DNA of 64,000 bases, from contig NC_085136.1 in the NCBI RefSeq assembly GCF_035046485.1, positions 328,068,227-328,132,226 on the forward strand, given 5' to 3'. The DNA comes from Aedes albopictus. Lineage: Eukaryota; Arthropoda; Insecta; Diptera; Culicidae. The notes below the pieces were generated by a model that saw only the letters and a list, made by a program, of their open reading frames with translations, was not told the origin of the DNA and did no database searches. Positions 22,531 to 33,455 of the stretch are shown piece after piece (position 1 is the first letter of the stretch; every line of letters starts with the position of its first letter). The position numbers and the translations under genes were made by a program.

Positions 22531-23370
22531 AAATTCATCAATTTCATCCTTGCTGGCATTTCGTCAATTTTCATCCGATTTTTTTGAAGTCGCCCTCGAT
22601 CGATCATAAATAAGTGCAAGTTTAGTATACTCAAGTAGCCATGCAATATCCAGAACCATTCCGGAGATACTCAGAGGGTATTAGAAGGTAGGGGAGGTGT
22701 CTATTTTGCCAAATGGATAAAAGTGATTATTTCTTGTGTTATTATTTTTGAGAGGCCCCCGCGGAACCAGTTCTAGGTGTTTTGGAGCGGCCATATCAGT
22801 TGATACATACTTCAGTTAATTTATTCTGCCCTTTTCTCTCGAAACCATGAAGATAGATATGTCGCACGGCATGTTTTGCTTGCAATCCAGAAATGTCCTC
22901 GTTTACACCCCCGTGGAACCTGTGCTAGATGCTCCAGGGTGGCCATAAGAGTTGATACAGGCTTCAGTCTATAGTTTCTGATATAATCTTTCGAATTCAT
23001 GAAGATTGATATGTCGCACGGCATGCTTAGGTTGAAAACCAGAAGTGGCCCCAATGAAGCCCCGCGGAACCTGTCACGGAGATCTGGATGGGTCAACTTA
23101 TACAAATCTGGTTGTAGCAGTTGTGTTTCACTGTTCGTAACAAAAATTTCGCTGAAAATCGATGGTTCAACACAATAACACACGAAATAATCACTTTTTA
23201 GCCATTTTGGCAACTCCCTGACCCCAGCATCCGGAATATCCCGGGAATGGTTCCAGATAATGCATGACCACTTTAGTATTGTAAACTAGCACTAATATAT
23301 GATCGATTGAGAGCGACTTAAAAAAAATCTGATAAAATTGACGAAATGCCAGCATTTTGAAAATGAGTTG
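22530..23370. mobile_element. Long-inverted-repeat element with internal ~150-bp tandem units
   Basis: The left arm 22550-22750 and right arm 23165-23356 pair over about 200 bp: TTGCTGGCATTTCGTCAATT near the left end, GATCGATCATAAATA, AGAACCATTCC and TTGCCAAATGG each recur inverted on the right in mirrored order. Between the arms are three diverged tandem units of about 150 bp beginning near 22758, 22911 and 23061 (GCGGAACC..., GGCCAT..., TTGATACA..., ATGTCGCACGGCATG). The 130-aa minus frame at 22821-23213 is a by-product. No transposase seen. Confidence 0.75.
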
Positions 23371-24050
23371 TCGGGAGTCGGGTACGTGAAGGTTGATAAT
23401 CTTGGTTGGATGTCACAATTATTACAACGAGCCACAATTGCAACATGAACTGAACACGATTTTGGTTCGCTTCTTCAAAAAACTTTTAATCACAACTAAT
23501 GCTTTCAATGATTTTGAAAAATTAGGCCAATTAGAAATTTTGTTCAAGTACCTTTTTCCGGAAACGCAAAGAAATATGTAGTCATTCGAAGTCGTGGGAT
23601 GGAAAGGGTTAGACCAATGGATCCCAAACTTGTTGGAGCAATCGCCCCCTTGAAGCTGTTGAAAAATATTTTCGCCCCCTAAGTTTGCATTTTTTTTAAA
23701 TAAGATTCGAAATTAATTGTTTAATTTTTAATTAATTTCTTTAATTTCGAGTTGCATTCTAATCTACAAATTCAGTCTTTTTTGTAGGTTACTTGAACAA
23801 AACCTTCTTATTGTATTGTTAGATTGTTTTTTAAATTTTTTTGACCTATCAACAAATTTTATTACATTCTCATTCAGTTTAAAATTACAAAAAAATGGTG
23901 AATAAATAACATTGTGAATCATATTTTTGGAGAATTTAAGAAAATGTTACTTCTAAATATAATTAATTTCGTCCGATAACCCGTAATAAAAATGACAAAT
24001 AATAAAACAAAAACCTTTCAAATAGAGTAACGGATTTCAGAAATTTTACT
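23370..24050. other. AT-rich sequence with a possible hAT-type end
   Basis: At 23615 CAATGGATCCCAAACTTGTT followed by CGCCCCC resembles the left end of hAT-type MITEs such as those at 55409 and 60495. No partner end or 8-bp duplication was found, so it may be truncated or a chance match. Confidence 0.35.
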
Positions 24051-24847
24051 TAAGGCGAAACTGGAAGCATTTCCTCACTTTTTGTTTTTTGATTTTTTAT
24101 TAAATAACGAATCAATATTTTCAAAATCGGTTTTCGTACACATGTATAGGATGAATCAAGGTATCTTTTGATTTTTTTTCGTAGTGGAAAATGTTATTCG
24201 TTTTTGCAGAAACCATTTTTGAACGAAATAGGGTAAATGTACCAATAGTGGTGCTATTAGTAGCTCCTTGTAGAAAAATAATTGAATAAAATTGATAATA
24301 CCACAAAATAAAAAGTCTTATAACGTTAATCGGTAGTTTTTCACTTAAATTTGCTAGGAAAAATGTAAAAGGTACACGGTTCCTATTATGGAGGTAAAAT
24401 TTAACATTGGTTCCTATAGTGGCGCATCCCATTGAATTCTTATGGGACCTACCACTATAGGTTCAAAGGAGCAAAAAATTTAAGGAAAATAATTGTTTAA
24501 AATAGGGTTTTCGGCAAATCCTGAAGACAAAACTGAATTAATGTTATTAATTAGTTATGATGCATCTATTAAAAATGTCATTTGCAAGCTTTTTGTTCGA
24601 AATAGTGCGAAATTGGCACTACCACCACTATTGGTACTACCTCCACTAAGGGAGCTTTTACCCTATCACAAAAAATGATTTTTGAAAAAAAATGGAAAAC
24701 TTTTTCAACACGAGAAAAAAAATCAGAAGATACATTGATCCATACTCTACATATGTACGAAAACCGTTTTTGAAAATATTTCTTCGTTATTTAATAAAAA
24801 AAAACAAAAACTAAAAAAATGAAGAAATGCTTCCAGTTTTGCCTTAA
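24050..24847. mobile_element. Inverted-repeat MITE (GAAATGCTTCCAGTTTCGCC family), copy B, split by another MITE
   Basis: The left end TAAGGCGAAACTGGAAGCAT pairs with the right end ATGCTTCCAGTTTTGCCTTA. Arms continue through AATAACGAATCAATATTTTC and its inverted counterpart GAAAATATTTCTTCGTTATT. A different palindromic MITE (24229-24665) is inserted near the middle. Confidence 0.85.
24229..24665. mobile_element. Palindromic MITE (TAGGGTAAATGTACCAATAG family) nested in another MITE
   Basis: The left terminus TAGGGTAAATGTACCAATAG and right terminus CTAAGGGAGCTTTTACCCTA are imperfect inverted repeats, with ACCAATAGTGGTG / CACCACTATTGGT pairing further in. About 437 bp. The small + frame at 24493-24678 is not credible. 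Confidence 0.8.
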
Positions 24848-24849
24848 AG

Positions 24850-26470
24850 TGTAGGCGTAAAATGAGATCTTGAATATCAACTTCGAATAGCGAGATATTT
24901 GTAAAATCAAAGAAAGAGGAAAGGCATAAGGAATCTAAAAAAAAGTCATTAAATCTCAAATTTTGTTAAAAATTCTACCAACAAATCTCATAATACAGGT
25001 AGCTTGAAAAACTCTGGTAAAATCGAAATACTTTAAGAGCTTTCCTATATCTTCAAATATATGAAAGCTTTAAGAAAAAAAAAAATAACGTTTTGAATTC
25101 ACACCTGAGACAAATCAAGTACATACAGACAAGATTCGTACTTCTTGAAACATGAAGAATCTATCAAATCATATTGTTGCAAATTTCTATAATTACTTCA
25201 ATTAAAAAAAAAATACATCAGATAACAAAAGTGAAAGATGTTTTCTTACTACATAAATGATGACATTTATTCGAGTATGAATTGCATTAAGTAGATTTAT
25301 TATTTTAAATCAGATGGGTTAATGCCTGATGACTCAGAAAAAGCACATGATCAAATTCTCCGTAATAGTTGCACTTGAGTTGAGATTTGGTTTTCAAAGT
25401 AAATCTTTCTGAAAATAATTATAATTCCTTGATGGGCACTTATTCTACTTTTTGGTAACTGTGTTCCCTTCGCCATGGGATAATTATTAAGCCTGTTGAA
25501 TCCCAAATTGACATCAAAACTTTTCCAATCAAGCTGAATTATTCGACCAAATTTCAAATTTGCAGAAGTTGGTTGAAATTGTTGGACCATAAAAATATTA
25601 GCTTGCTCAAAGGAAATTCACACATACAGTCAATATGGAGAGACTAAGATAGAGCTTTGAGGAGGAGTCAGTCTCTTGAGAAGAAATACAGTTTGATTCC
25701 GACTATATTTGTTTATAGAGTTTATAAAAATTAAAAATAATTATCTACAGAGGAAAACAATACAATAATATACATATTTTTTTCAACTAAGTACAATGCG
25801 TCAGCACAACTCTTTTCATGGTCTTATGAAAAGCCATTCTGATCAGAGGTTTTTTTTTTAATATGCCATGAGTTTATTCGGGGCGTTCATTCTACAGAAA
25901 ATATAATATTTTTTTGAAAACCTTTTCAAATTTCCGCCACATACAGTGTAGACATTGTTTACGACATTTCGGCAATACCATGTTTCTGTACCCATTTTTC
26001 AGAACAACTAATGTAACTCACATTTGTGTTTTAACTGTATATATTTTCCTTCAAAAATGATCGTCCCTCCTTATTGGGCAAAAATGCTATAGTATTTCTC
26101 TGGACTACACAATAATATAGTAATATGTGCATATAACTTTCAGGTCAGTTGTATGTTTGTGTGCATGTAGCCACCATCCTAGTTTGATTCATGCTCTGCA
26201 TGCAGTTCCACTTATCACTGAAGATCATTTTAATTCTCACTTTGAATTCAACATACTGCTGTATGAAGGGCCAAAAAAGGGTGTGGCGGACCCGTAAGTA
26301 GAGACACATACGCGAAATCCGCGTCTTAAAGAGAATTTCCATCCAATAGTGTGATCGAAAGGAGTGAATAATGAATATTACATCACTTGTTAAGAATTCT
26401 ACAGGAAGATTTGCTTCAAGAATGGCTAGTCAAACACAACTGTTGGGGTAGAAGAACCTTTGAGGTCAAT
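24850..26470. other. AT-rich intergenic sequence, no gene seen
   Basis: Long A/T-rich stretch. A 79-aa minus frame (25351-25590) has mixed composition but no recognised domain or splice context. No terminal inverted repeats identified. Confidence 0.4.
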
Positions 26471-26478
26471 TATAACAA

Positions 26479-26676
26479 AAAGACACTTCACCGTCTTCAA
26501 CCAGCGGTTACACAGACTGAACGATCACCAACATAGACCAACGGAGTACACACAAAACACCTAATAGTCCAGTGGAGAGTTATCCGTTTGGCGAAAAGTT
26601 TTTACCGACAGGAACCCACACTTCGAGGCATTTGAAGTGCCTAGACGACTAAAGCCGCTATCCACACGGCCAAAAA
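26479..26676 (-). mobile_element. tRNA-derived SINE family 5 (GGCCGAGCGGTTAG type), degraded copy
   Basis: Read on the minus strand it follows the 62787-62976 copy in order: a degraded head near 26650-26676, TCGGTAAAAACTTTTCGCC, a CACTGGACTATTAG segment, and GACGGTGAAGTGTCTTT at the 3' end. It is clearly more diverged than the two copies at 61.8 and 62.8 kb. Confidence 0.65.
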
Positions 26677-26679
26677 ACC

Positions 26680-27660
26680 ATTTTTGCTAACATCTTATGA
26701 ACTAAAAGCTTTAACTTAATTAGGTATACTACCACTACGTAAAAATTATAACTATAGAATAGGTTTTCTTACAATTTTTTGAGCAATGTTGGCCTTGACT
26801 AAACGAATGTTCAGCACTTCATCAAATAGTCTAAACCTTGGTCTAAACTTAATGGAAATGAATAAAATTACTTAAATTAACCCTCCTTGTGCATTGGGTA
26901 TATTTTTTACCCAAACCATACACTTCGTCAGCGAGTTGCTCCCAACATGATGCATTAGGAAGGTCAATTATCATTTTTTTTTAAACAGTCAGTAAATAAC
27001 TAACTTTTAAACGCATCATAAGAATGTTTATGTGTTTGTGGTTCAATTAAAAAAAAAAACATGAAGCAGCTTAGTAAAATCACGTGTTTCCATCCCCAAT
27101 ATTTCAGTTTACTGATTTTTCCAGTTTCAAAAAAAAAAAACAACTACTCGGCTTCATGTTGTATGAGGAATTCCTTTTGCTCAGAGGGGTTCCATAGGAC
27201 AAGTGAGACGAGAGCTTATGAACTAAGATTTGGATACCGAGATTACTCACTGACTATCGTGAATCTAAAAGGATTGATACTGTTCTATTCTCTACCCATT
27301 AGAAGGAAAGCGAAGGAATTGATGCACAACAAGACTTTAGATTTTTTGCTGAATGCCTGAAAACAGTTGATTTGGGTGTTTATTTTTGAGTTTTTCTGTT
27401 GGGGGTTCACTATAGGCGCAGGATCCACTACTAGCACACAACCCCAAGGACTTTTGTCTTCTGAAAAATTGAGTTCTGAAAAGCATGTCTATTCTGCAAA
27501 TCTATTATAAGGATGGCCAGTCTATCCCCTAATATGCTTCTGTATTTTCCGTGCTTCATTTCGTAAATCTAGGTAACATTGAGTAACTTGAGCGATTCCA
27601 ATTGGCAGCAGCACTTAAACTTTTGTACAGCGCCTTAATATATTCTATTTTTCTACTATA
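26680..27660. other. AT-rich intergenic sequence, no gene seen
   Basis: The 99-aa + frame at 27061-27360 contains no recognised domain. No paired repeats seen. Confidence 0.4.
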
Positions 27661-27663
27661 TCG

Positions 27664-27860
27664 AATTGGTTGGGTCCGATATAGAGTCCATTAGAGTTTT
27701 CGGGTCCGTTGGAGGTATAGGCTCAGAAGAGGGTAAGGTGTCAGCCACTCTCGGGGGGAAGAGCAGCGGACGAAAAACTGCAAGTGCCGGAGCTGGGATC
27801 GAGCCCATGACCATCCGCTTATAAAGCAAACGTGTGACCACTGTGCCACGGGTCCCGGCT
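27664..27860 (-). mobile_element. tRNA-derived SINE family 1 (Feilai-like), minus copy
   Basis: On the minus strand: GCCGGGACCCGTGGCACAGT, then AGTGGTCACACG (box A), TCATGGGCTCGATCCCAG (box B), then a TCCAACGGACCC body. It matches the better-preserved + copy at 39118-39345. The family name is from memory of Aedes SINEs. Confidence 0.8.
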
Positions 27861-27869
27861 TCCATGGTG

Positions 27870-28900
27870 AGTTGTACAGCCATTTGCAATGCGAATCAGC
27901 ATCAATTATTTTAAATCAGTAAATCTGTTATTCGTATCAGAATAACAGAATTAAGCGTAAGATGTAAACCGAATGACTTCGCCAAACGAATTTTCGCGGA
28001 ATTCTACGGAGCCTAACTAGGCAAAATTTATCGTTTTGAATTTTGCTCCGTTTCGTCACGGATGTTTTGTGGCGGACAAAAACGAAATTCCACAAAATTA
28101 CTAATAAATTTCAAAAATAAATATGTAGTGTTAATGCGCAATTCAGCTTACATAAAATCGTTACAAAATCTTCTAAAATATACTCTATATGTTGGATCTA
28201 CCATTCCAAAGCAAGGTCCTGATGAATAACTGTGATTTTAACTTTTGAGGTATACGGGATCATCGAAAATATTCTGGATAAACTTCCTGATTTGAAATAG
28301 AGCTCCTCCTAATTGATTGATTGAATTATCTTTATTAAAGAGACATTTAGCCACAGATTCTCTTATCATATCAGACTTTCGACAGGAGTTGTTTGCACAA
28401 GAAATCCAGGAATTTTTTAAGGCAAAATAAGCTACTTCTAAAAAACTGGCTACTTCTAAACAGTACTTGAAAATATTTTCTGGCTTTCAAAGGAGTACTC
28501 TGACCAAACTTGAGTGATTTAAAAAATAAATCCCGGGTAAATATTCTTGAAAGAATTCCTTTATTTCTAAAAAAAATCATTTCTTGTATATTTTTAGTTA
28601 TTTCAGACATCAATGGAGGAAATATTAGCGCAGTTGAATTGCAGGTAGAAAGCAACACCTAAAAATCTAAACATTTTTTTTGAGGAATTTACAGAAAGGC
28701 TGTTCGAAGCGCTTCTGATAGGTAGTTCAAGCTTAGTTGTTAGAAAATTACTGGGCCGATTTTCAGGATTATTTCACGATTATTCTACGAAATTTTTTGT
28801 GGACATGTCATACAAAGTAAGATGAGCTCTGCATATTTTTTTTACTGAACTTCAGTAAAAACTATGTGTATTAGCTTGATTTCATAAGAACATTGTATCA
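27870..28900. other. AT-rich intergenic sequence with SINE 4 tail fragment
   Basis: 28311-28355 has ATTGATTGATTG followed by TTTATTAAAGAGACATTTAG, the inverted 3' module of SINE family 4. 28370-28660 resembles the degenerate repeat class. No gene supported. Confidence 0.45.
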
Positions 28901-28904
28901 ATAA

Positions 28905-29165
28905 GTCCTTTGGTTTGATTCCCAGCCCCGGCACTTGCATTTTTTCGTCAGTCGCTCTTCTCCCCGATAGCGGCTGACATTTGACTCTCTTCTGAGCCCA
29001 TGTCTCAAACGGACCCAAATACCTGGACATCGACGAAATGCAACTCATAATGGACCCCCAATCGGACTGGAAAAGGAACAACAAGCACCCATCGATATCC
29101 TCGTGCTCATCATTCTACCGAGAAAAGAGTAGAAAAGTGAAAGCAGCACGAAGACAACCAATTCG
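28905..29165 (+). mobile_element. tRNA-derived SINE family 1, 5'-truncated + copy
   Basis: It begins inside the box B region (TTTGATTCCCAGCCCCGGCA) and continues with the family body: GCACTTGCA, CAATCGGACTGGAAAAGGAA, TCATTCTACC. The box A side is missing, which is unusual for a SINE copy because truncation normally comes from incomplete reverse transcription of the 5' end. Confidence 0.75.
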
Positions 29166-30100
29166 ATAACTATAGAATACTTCTAGACACTGTAAGTACA
29201 GCTGTCAATTGTTATCGCTCACGTAGTGCCCTAGTGGATAAAAGAGCTGTAAATTAGGTTTAGTGATCAAAAACATTTTATTATGTCTGACTGGAACGAG
29301 AGTGAAACTCGCATGCTGCTATTCTTTATTTAAGCTAGCTTTGATGCAAAAGGCATACAAAAGCATGTTTCTAAAATTTTCGCAACAAAGAACCTGTTTT
29401 TAATAAGTATTTTTTTTTTCTGTAATATGGTCGAAGTTGATCAACATTCCTTAGCAACAGATGCTAGATAAAATGGATAAGGGACAGACCAGATGGACGT
29501 GAAAATTGGTTGCCAGGACGATGAAATTATAAATCCTATACTGCCTATGATCGCATATCAGTCCCATATTTGCTGGGTATACTATTCATATGGGACAATT
29601 ATGCGATCATAGGCAGTATAACCTATAGGGCACTGCATGAAATTCTCTCCTTCTCTTTCACTCTTACAGAAGTTTTGTAAACAACAAGGCCAAGAAACGT
29701 CAAAATCCCATACAAAATCAAAACAATGCAGAGCTCTATGGCCAATGATTTTTATGCTTGTTGCTAATTTATTATGAAATGTTGCTCCCGATTAAATGAC
29801 TTCATTTAACCACACTATATTCACATTGATTTAGCTGCACATCAGTTCTGTGAAGCCCAATAGAAATAATGTAGTACACTTTTACGGTTTTTTCAAGATT
29901 ACTTGAATATTAATGCAATCTTCTAATTCGCTAAGAGATATAGATTTTGAAGAAAGATTAGCACCATATATATATTTATTCCAGCTCATAGGAATGTATT
30001 TGTCGATGTACTTGTGAGCTTCCCCAGCATGAACGTTGATCGTAGATAGAACTATTCAAAATAAAAATTATGCCAAACAATTAACATGCAACTTCAACAG
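29165..30100. other. AT-rich sequence containing a small MITE
   Basis: Apart from the 84-bp palindrome at 29537-29620, no element or gene is recognised. Confidence 0.4.
29537..29620. mobile_element. 84-bp palindromic MITE with perfect 21-bp TIRs
   Basis: The left end TATACTGCCTATGATCGCAT(A) is an exact inverted copy of the right end over 21 bp, with a ~42-bp interior that also pairs partly (TCCCATAT / ATATGGGA). The terminus is similar to that of the MITE at 15029-15265 (ACTGCC-AT-ATCGCATA). The outer TA on each side may be a TA target duplication. Confidence 0.85.
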
Positions 30101-30178
30101 ATCAACAGTGAGAAAGCAATCTCCCGACGAGGGTGGCATCAAACAACCACAGCACTAACAAACAGAAAATATCATCAA

Positions 30179-30184
30179 ACTCAC
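30179..30184 (-). promoter_or_regulatory. Splice donor of the Gln-rich exon (GTGAGT)
   Basis: On the minus strand the sequence CAGG|GTGAGT matches the metazoan 5' splice consensus closely and falls where the Gln-rich coding composition ends. It leaves the intron in phase 1. Confidence 0.7.
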
Positions 30185-30515
30185 CCTGCTTGACGGTGGC
30201 GGCCAGCTGCTGCTGCAGTTGCTGCTGCTGTTGCGCCTGCTGCTGGGCGGCCACTTGCTGCTGCTGTTGCTGAACAGCGGCCGCGACCTGCTGCTGGGCA
30301 ACCTGCTGTTGTTGTTGCTGAACTTGCTGCTGCTGCTGCTGTTGGTGCTGCTGGTGCAGCTGATGCTGCGGCGTCGTCTGCGATTGGGCCGAGTGGGCCG
30401 GGTGAATCGTTAGGAGTTTTGTTTCCGGTGGTTTGTGCGGTCCCACCGTCAGCTGAGGGGCAGCACTGAGGGCCATCGTCGGTGCAGGCATCATCAGCGT
30501 GGACATGGCCAACAT
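30185..30515 (-). CDS. Glutamine-rich N-terminal coding exon of an unidentified gene
   Basis: The 331-nt exon would encode about 110 residues plus one base before a splice donor, so the protein continues outside this exon. The start ATG at 30515 has an A-rich context (GGTAAAATG), and an in-frame TAA at 30558-30560 with no ATG between supports it as first Met. Residues 1-50 are mixed, with Met/Ala/Thr/Pro (STLMMPAPTMALSAAPQL); the rest is Gln runs separated by Val, Ala and Leu, with no folded domain. The donor reads AAGCAGG|GTGAGT. The open frame runs on to 30102, but after the donor the composition changes. Long poly-Gln N-termini are typical of transcription factors and RNA-binding proteins in insects; that role is inferred. 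I cannot name the gene. Confidence 0.7.
30219..30360. repeat. CAG/CAA trinucleotide tract inside the exon
   Basis: Interrupted CTG/TTG repeats on + (CAG/CAA on -) encode the poly-Gln runs. CAG is mixed with CAA, GTG and GCC codons. On + it gives a spurious 64-aa Leu-rich frame (30219-30413). Confidence 0.85.
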
Positions 30516-30760
30516 TTTACCTCGGAGGTTGACGGAAACTGAAGTTCTGTTTACTGTTTACGGTTGTTGTTGTTGGTTGGTGAGAATTGACTTGGAGCAC
30601 ACGCACGTACTTAATTGACTTTTGATGGGGGGATTCGCACCGCGAAAAGTTGCTCACAGTTAGTTCCACTCGGGCTTTTCTTCCTAACACACGGGAGACG
30701 ACGTAATTATTTCTAAACAACGCGCACAAACACTACCGCCGAAGGATACTGAACAAAGCG
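30516..30760 (-). promoter_or_regulatory. Probable 5' untranslated leader of the Gln-rich exon
   Basis: Upstream of the ATG the minus strand reads as typical insect leader: CAACAACAACAACCGTAAAC, then AAGTCAATTCTCACC, with no other ATG in the near stretch in frame. A TTCAGTATCC sequence near 30743-30752 resembles an initiator. The exact start of transcription is unknown, and a 3' splice site could also lie in this stretch. Confidence 0.45.
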
Positions 30761-33000
30761 CGGGACGACGATTTCTTCTTTTTTTCTTCTTGGGATTTCT
30801 AACACTGCTGTTGTTTCACTTCTCCCGAGAGTGAAGCTATTAAAATGAAATGAAATGTAAATAATATCTCAGCACGATATGCACGGTTTTCAAGATGCGG
30901 GGCACTAGGGCTCGCGAGAAAAGTGAGTTCTACGGAGCGGGGAAACAACCAGAGGCGACGAATGTCCCGGTTTTTGCTTTCAAGTCGTCGTCGCAGGAGG
31001 CGATGATGATGGTGCTGTGTTGCAGATACTCGCTTCCTTGGATCCGTTGTTTGAGCTTTTTCCAAGGGATAAACTGCGGCTTCTTCTGTTATTCTTTTTC
31101 TTCTGCTTGTGTTTGTGTTGTTGTTAGCGCCGAGGGGCCTGCCCCTTTTTACGACGTTCGAGCGCGCCTTCACAGCAGTGTGGCGCTCGCTGCACAGGGT
31201 CGTGTGCTATGATATTTTATATACTAGTTTTTTATTATACGCCCTTTTTACTTTTTTATGATCGTCCCTTGTCGGCTTTCCCTGCGGGTTTCCACTCCGA
31301 GCGGAGAATCGGGTTCGACGGAACGACTACTCTTCTAATGCGACTCGAAAGCGCAATATTGACGTTCCGGGCCAAGCTATAGACAGACACACACACTCAC
31401 GAGCGCGAACAGTACGGCCACCGTAGACTGTAGACCGAGGAGATAGATAGAGCAGCACTAGCACTTCCACCCCCGCGCGATAGTTCGTTCCCGTTTACTT
31501 TTTTATTTTCAGGTCGACCGGAAGGTAGAGGCTAGCGGAGACGCCTATAATAACTAAATCACCGAAAAAGCAAAAATAAATGAACGGAAGGCTCTCCTCC
31601 TCGCGTGGAGTTCCCGGAGAGACACGGAAACACAGAGGCGGTAGATGCCAGGGAACACGAAACGAGCGAACGGTATCGAAACAAAAATTAAATGTTTCTG
31701 TCAGTTCTGCTTAATTTTCCTTTGTTCGTGCTTCCGACGACCAAGCTTGCCGTGCCGTTGACTGTTGTGTTCCGTAGTATCACCTAGATTCCCGGGGACC
31801 TTGCGGAGTTCCCGGTGGAGCACACACAAGCTGTACTGGAGCCAAAAACACACACTTTAGATCTTCTTCCCGGAGGTTTGGCTGTTCTTCACTTCACACT
31901 TTGCTTCACTTCCGCAACACCTGACACTCTTCCAGCGAGATCGCCTGCTCTGTTCTCGAACAGGCTCCTTCGCTTAACCGAGATCTTCCACGCGGCTCGC
32001 TCCTCTTCTTCAGCTTCGCTTGAAATTTGCAACACCGAGATATTCGACGACAGCACAAAGCCTACGCAAGCCGCTTTTGTTCCGGATTTTTACGGGCTAT
32101 AATATTCTATAAACATGTGTGTGTATATATGTATATAGGTATAAATTTTTATTAACGTACAGGAACTATACAGCCAAAAGCACACAGGGTCCTAACTAAA
32201 TCGTACTAACCGTAAGGCGACACTGCTCTAACTAAAGCTCGCCGACCGCTGCCAGACAAAAGAAACCTGCCGGAAAACTCCAAACCACATCCCGAATCCC
32301 ATCCGAACCCGAACTCAACGGTGGTGACGGCTTCGTACGGCGCCAGCGCTCTTCGGTCCATCAACCTCGTGCTCTGGATTCTTCCCTCCTCGTGGCTTAT
32401 CCTTGCGAAAGCACACGGCCGTGCCGCGCGTCTGTGTGTGCAAAACAACAAACCCCCCTCGTTCACCCAAAACACAAAACACGACGAGCAAAAGCCCCCC
32501 GCGGAAAATCTGAACCGATTCGCTCCGCTCTCATCGCTCGCATCGTCGAGCGAGCTCGCCACGAATCAAACCCGATTCAAGAACAAAGAACCCGAACGAA
32601 CGGATACAATCTGAACGGATGCCGCCGATTCGATTGAGATGGCGATGATCATCATCATCGTCATCATCGCCATCGTGGTCGTCGTCGTCGTAATGACTGC
32701 CTGCCTGCCGCCTGAACGAGAAACGTTTGCGGCGGCCGCATGGCTTTGGTCCCCGTCCTCATCGTCGTTGGGTGATTTTCTTATTGACACACACGGACGG
32801 ACCGACCGACGGACGGATGATAGTGTGAAGGATTCTGCTTGTTCGTTATTTTTCCCAGTTCCACTTCTTTTTTTGGGGTTCGATTCTCACTCACAACTCA
32901 ACAACGCTTCGTCGGTAGGTACTGGAGCAGCAGTAGCATCAGCATCAGCAGCGCACCGCCTCTCAAAGTCTCATGTCGTATGTTTTTGACAAATATCGAT
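30760..33000 (-). promoter_or_regulatory. GC-rich promoter / 5'UTR zone upstream of the Gln-rich exon
   Basis: About 2.2 kb of GC-balanced, TE-free sequence, the longest such block in the window, with GA/CA-rich and TC-rich runs, GAC/ATC triplet runs (32640-32695) and a GGACGGACC run (32795-32818). Short frames on both strands (for example 30799-31173 -, 31815-32102 +, 32206-32562 -) show no conserved domain. The likely content is one or more alternative promoters and non-coding 5' exons of the minus-strand gene. Confidence 0.45.
31784..32100 (-). other. Candidate non-coding 5' exon
   Basis: Read on minus, this stretch has AAGTGTGAAGTGAAGAACAG and AAAGTGTGTG phrases typical of mosquito 5' leaders and ends GGGAATCTAG|GTGATA, a plausible splice donor at 31783/31784. 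AT-rich TATA-like sequence (TTTATAGAATATTATAG) lies just upstream at about 32095-32115. No ATG-led frame of note on minus. Inference only; needs transcript data. Confidence 0.3.
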
Positions 33001-33455
33001 TTTTTGATTTGAACGGATATTTTTTTCGGGTTTTCTTAAGGCTCTTGCTGATGCCTTCTCCTCCGGTTTAAAGCGATGCGATGAGAAGGACGTGGAGCGA
33101 ATGTGTGATGCGATGAGTGGTTGCTTGAGTCAGGTTGGATAATTTTCGGGTGATGGAGCAGTCAACTAACAATTGATTGAGCTTGCGATGCACATGAGAT
33201 TCAATTAATTAACAAATTCGTTATTGTAACCAATAAACATTATTAAACTATTAAATAAAACGTGTCTATACTGTTTGAAACTCAGATAGCCGTTCCTCAC
33301 AACACAGTCTCAACATATTGTGGAATATCCGTTTGAAAACATTAACGATCGACTACCATGCGTCTCCACTGTTTTGTAATTTAGTTTTTTTTATATCAGC
33401 AAAACAAATAACTTTTGAACAAAGTATGGCCGGCTGATAGTGAAAGGTCGATCGA
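33000..33455. other. Transition from GC-rich zone to AT-rich sequence
   Basis: No coding region or element ends recognised. Confidence 0.45.

Noticed and set aside
30102..30184. Extension of the Gln-rich frame to 30102
   Set aside because: A strong GTGAGT donor at 30184 precedes it and the composition changes there; read as intron.
30219..30413. 64-aa Leu-rich frame on +
   Set aside because: Antisense of the CAG/CAA tract in the minus-strand Gln-rich exon.
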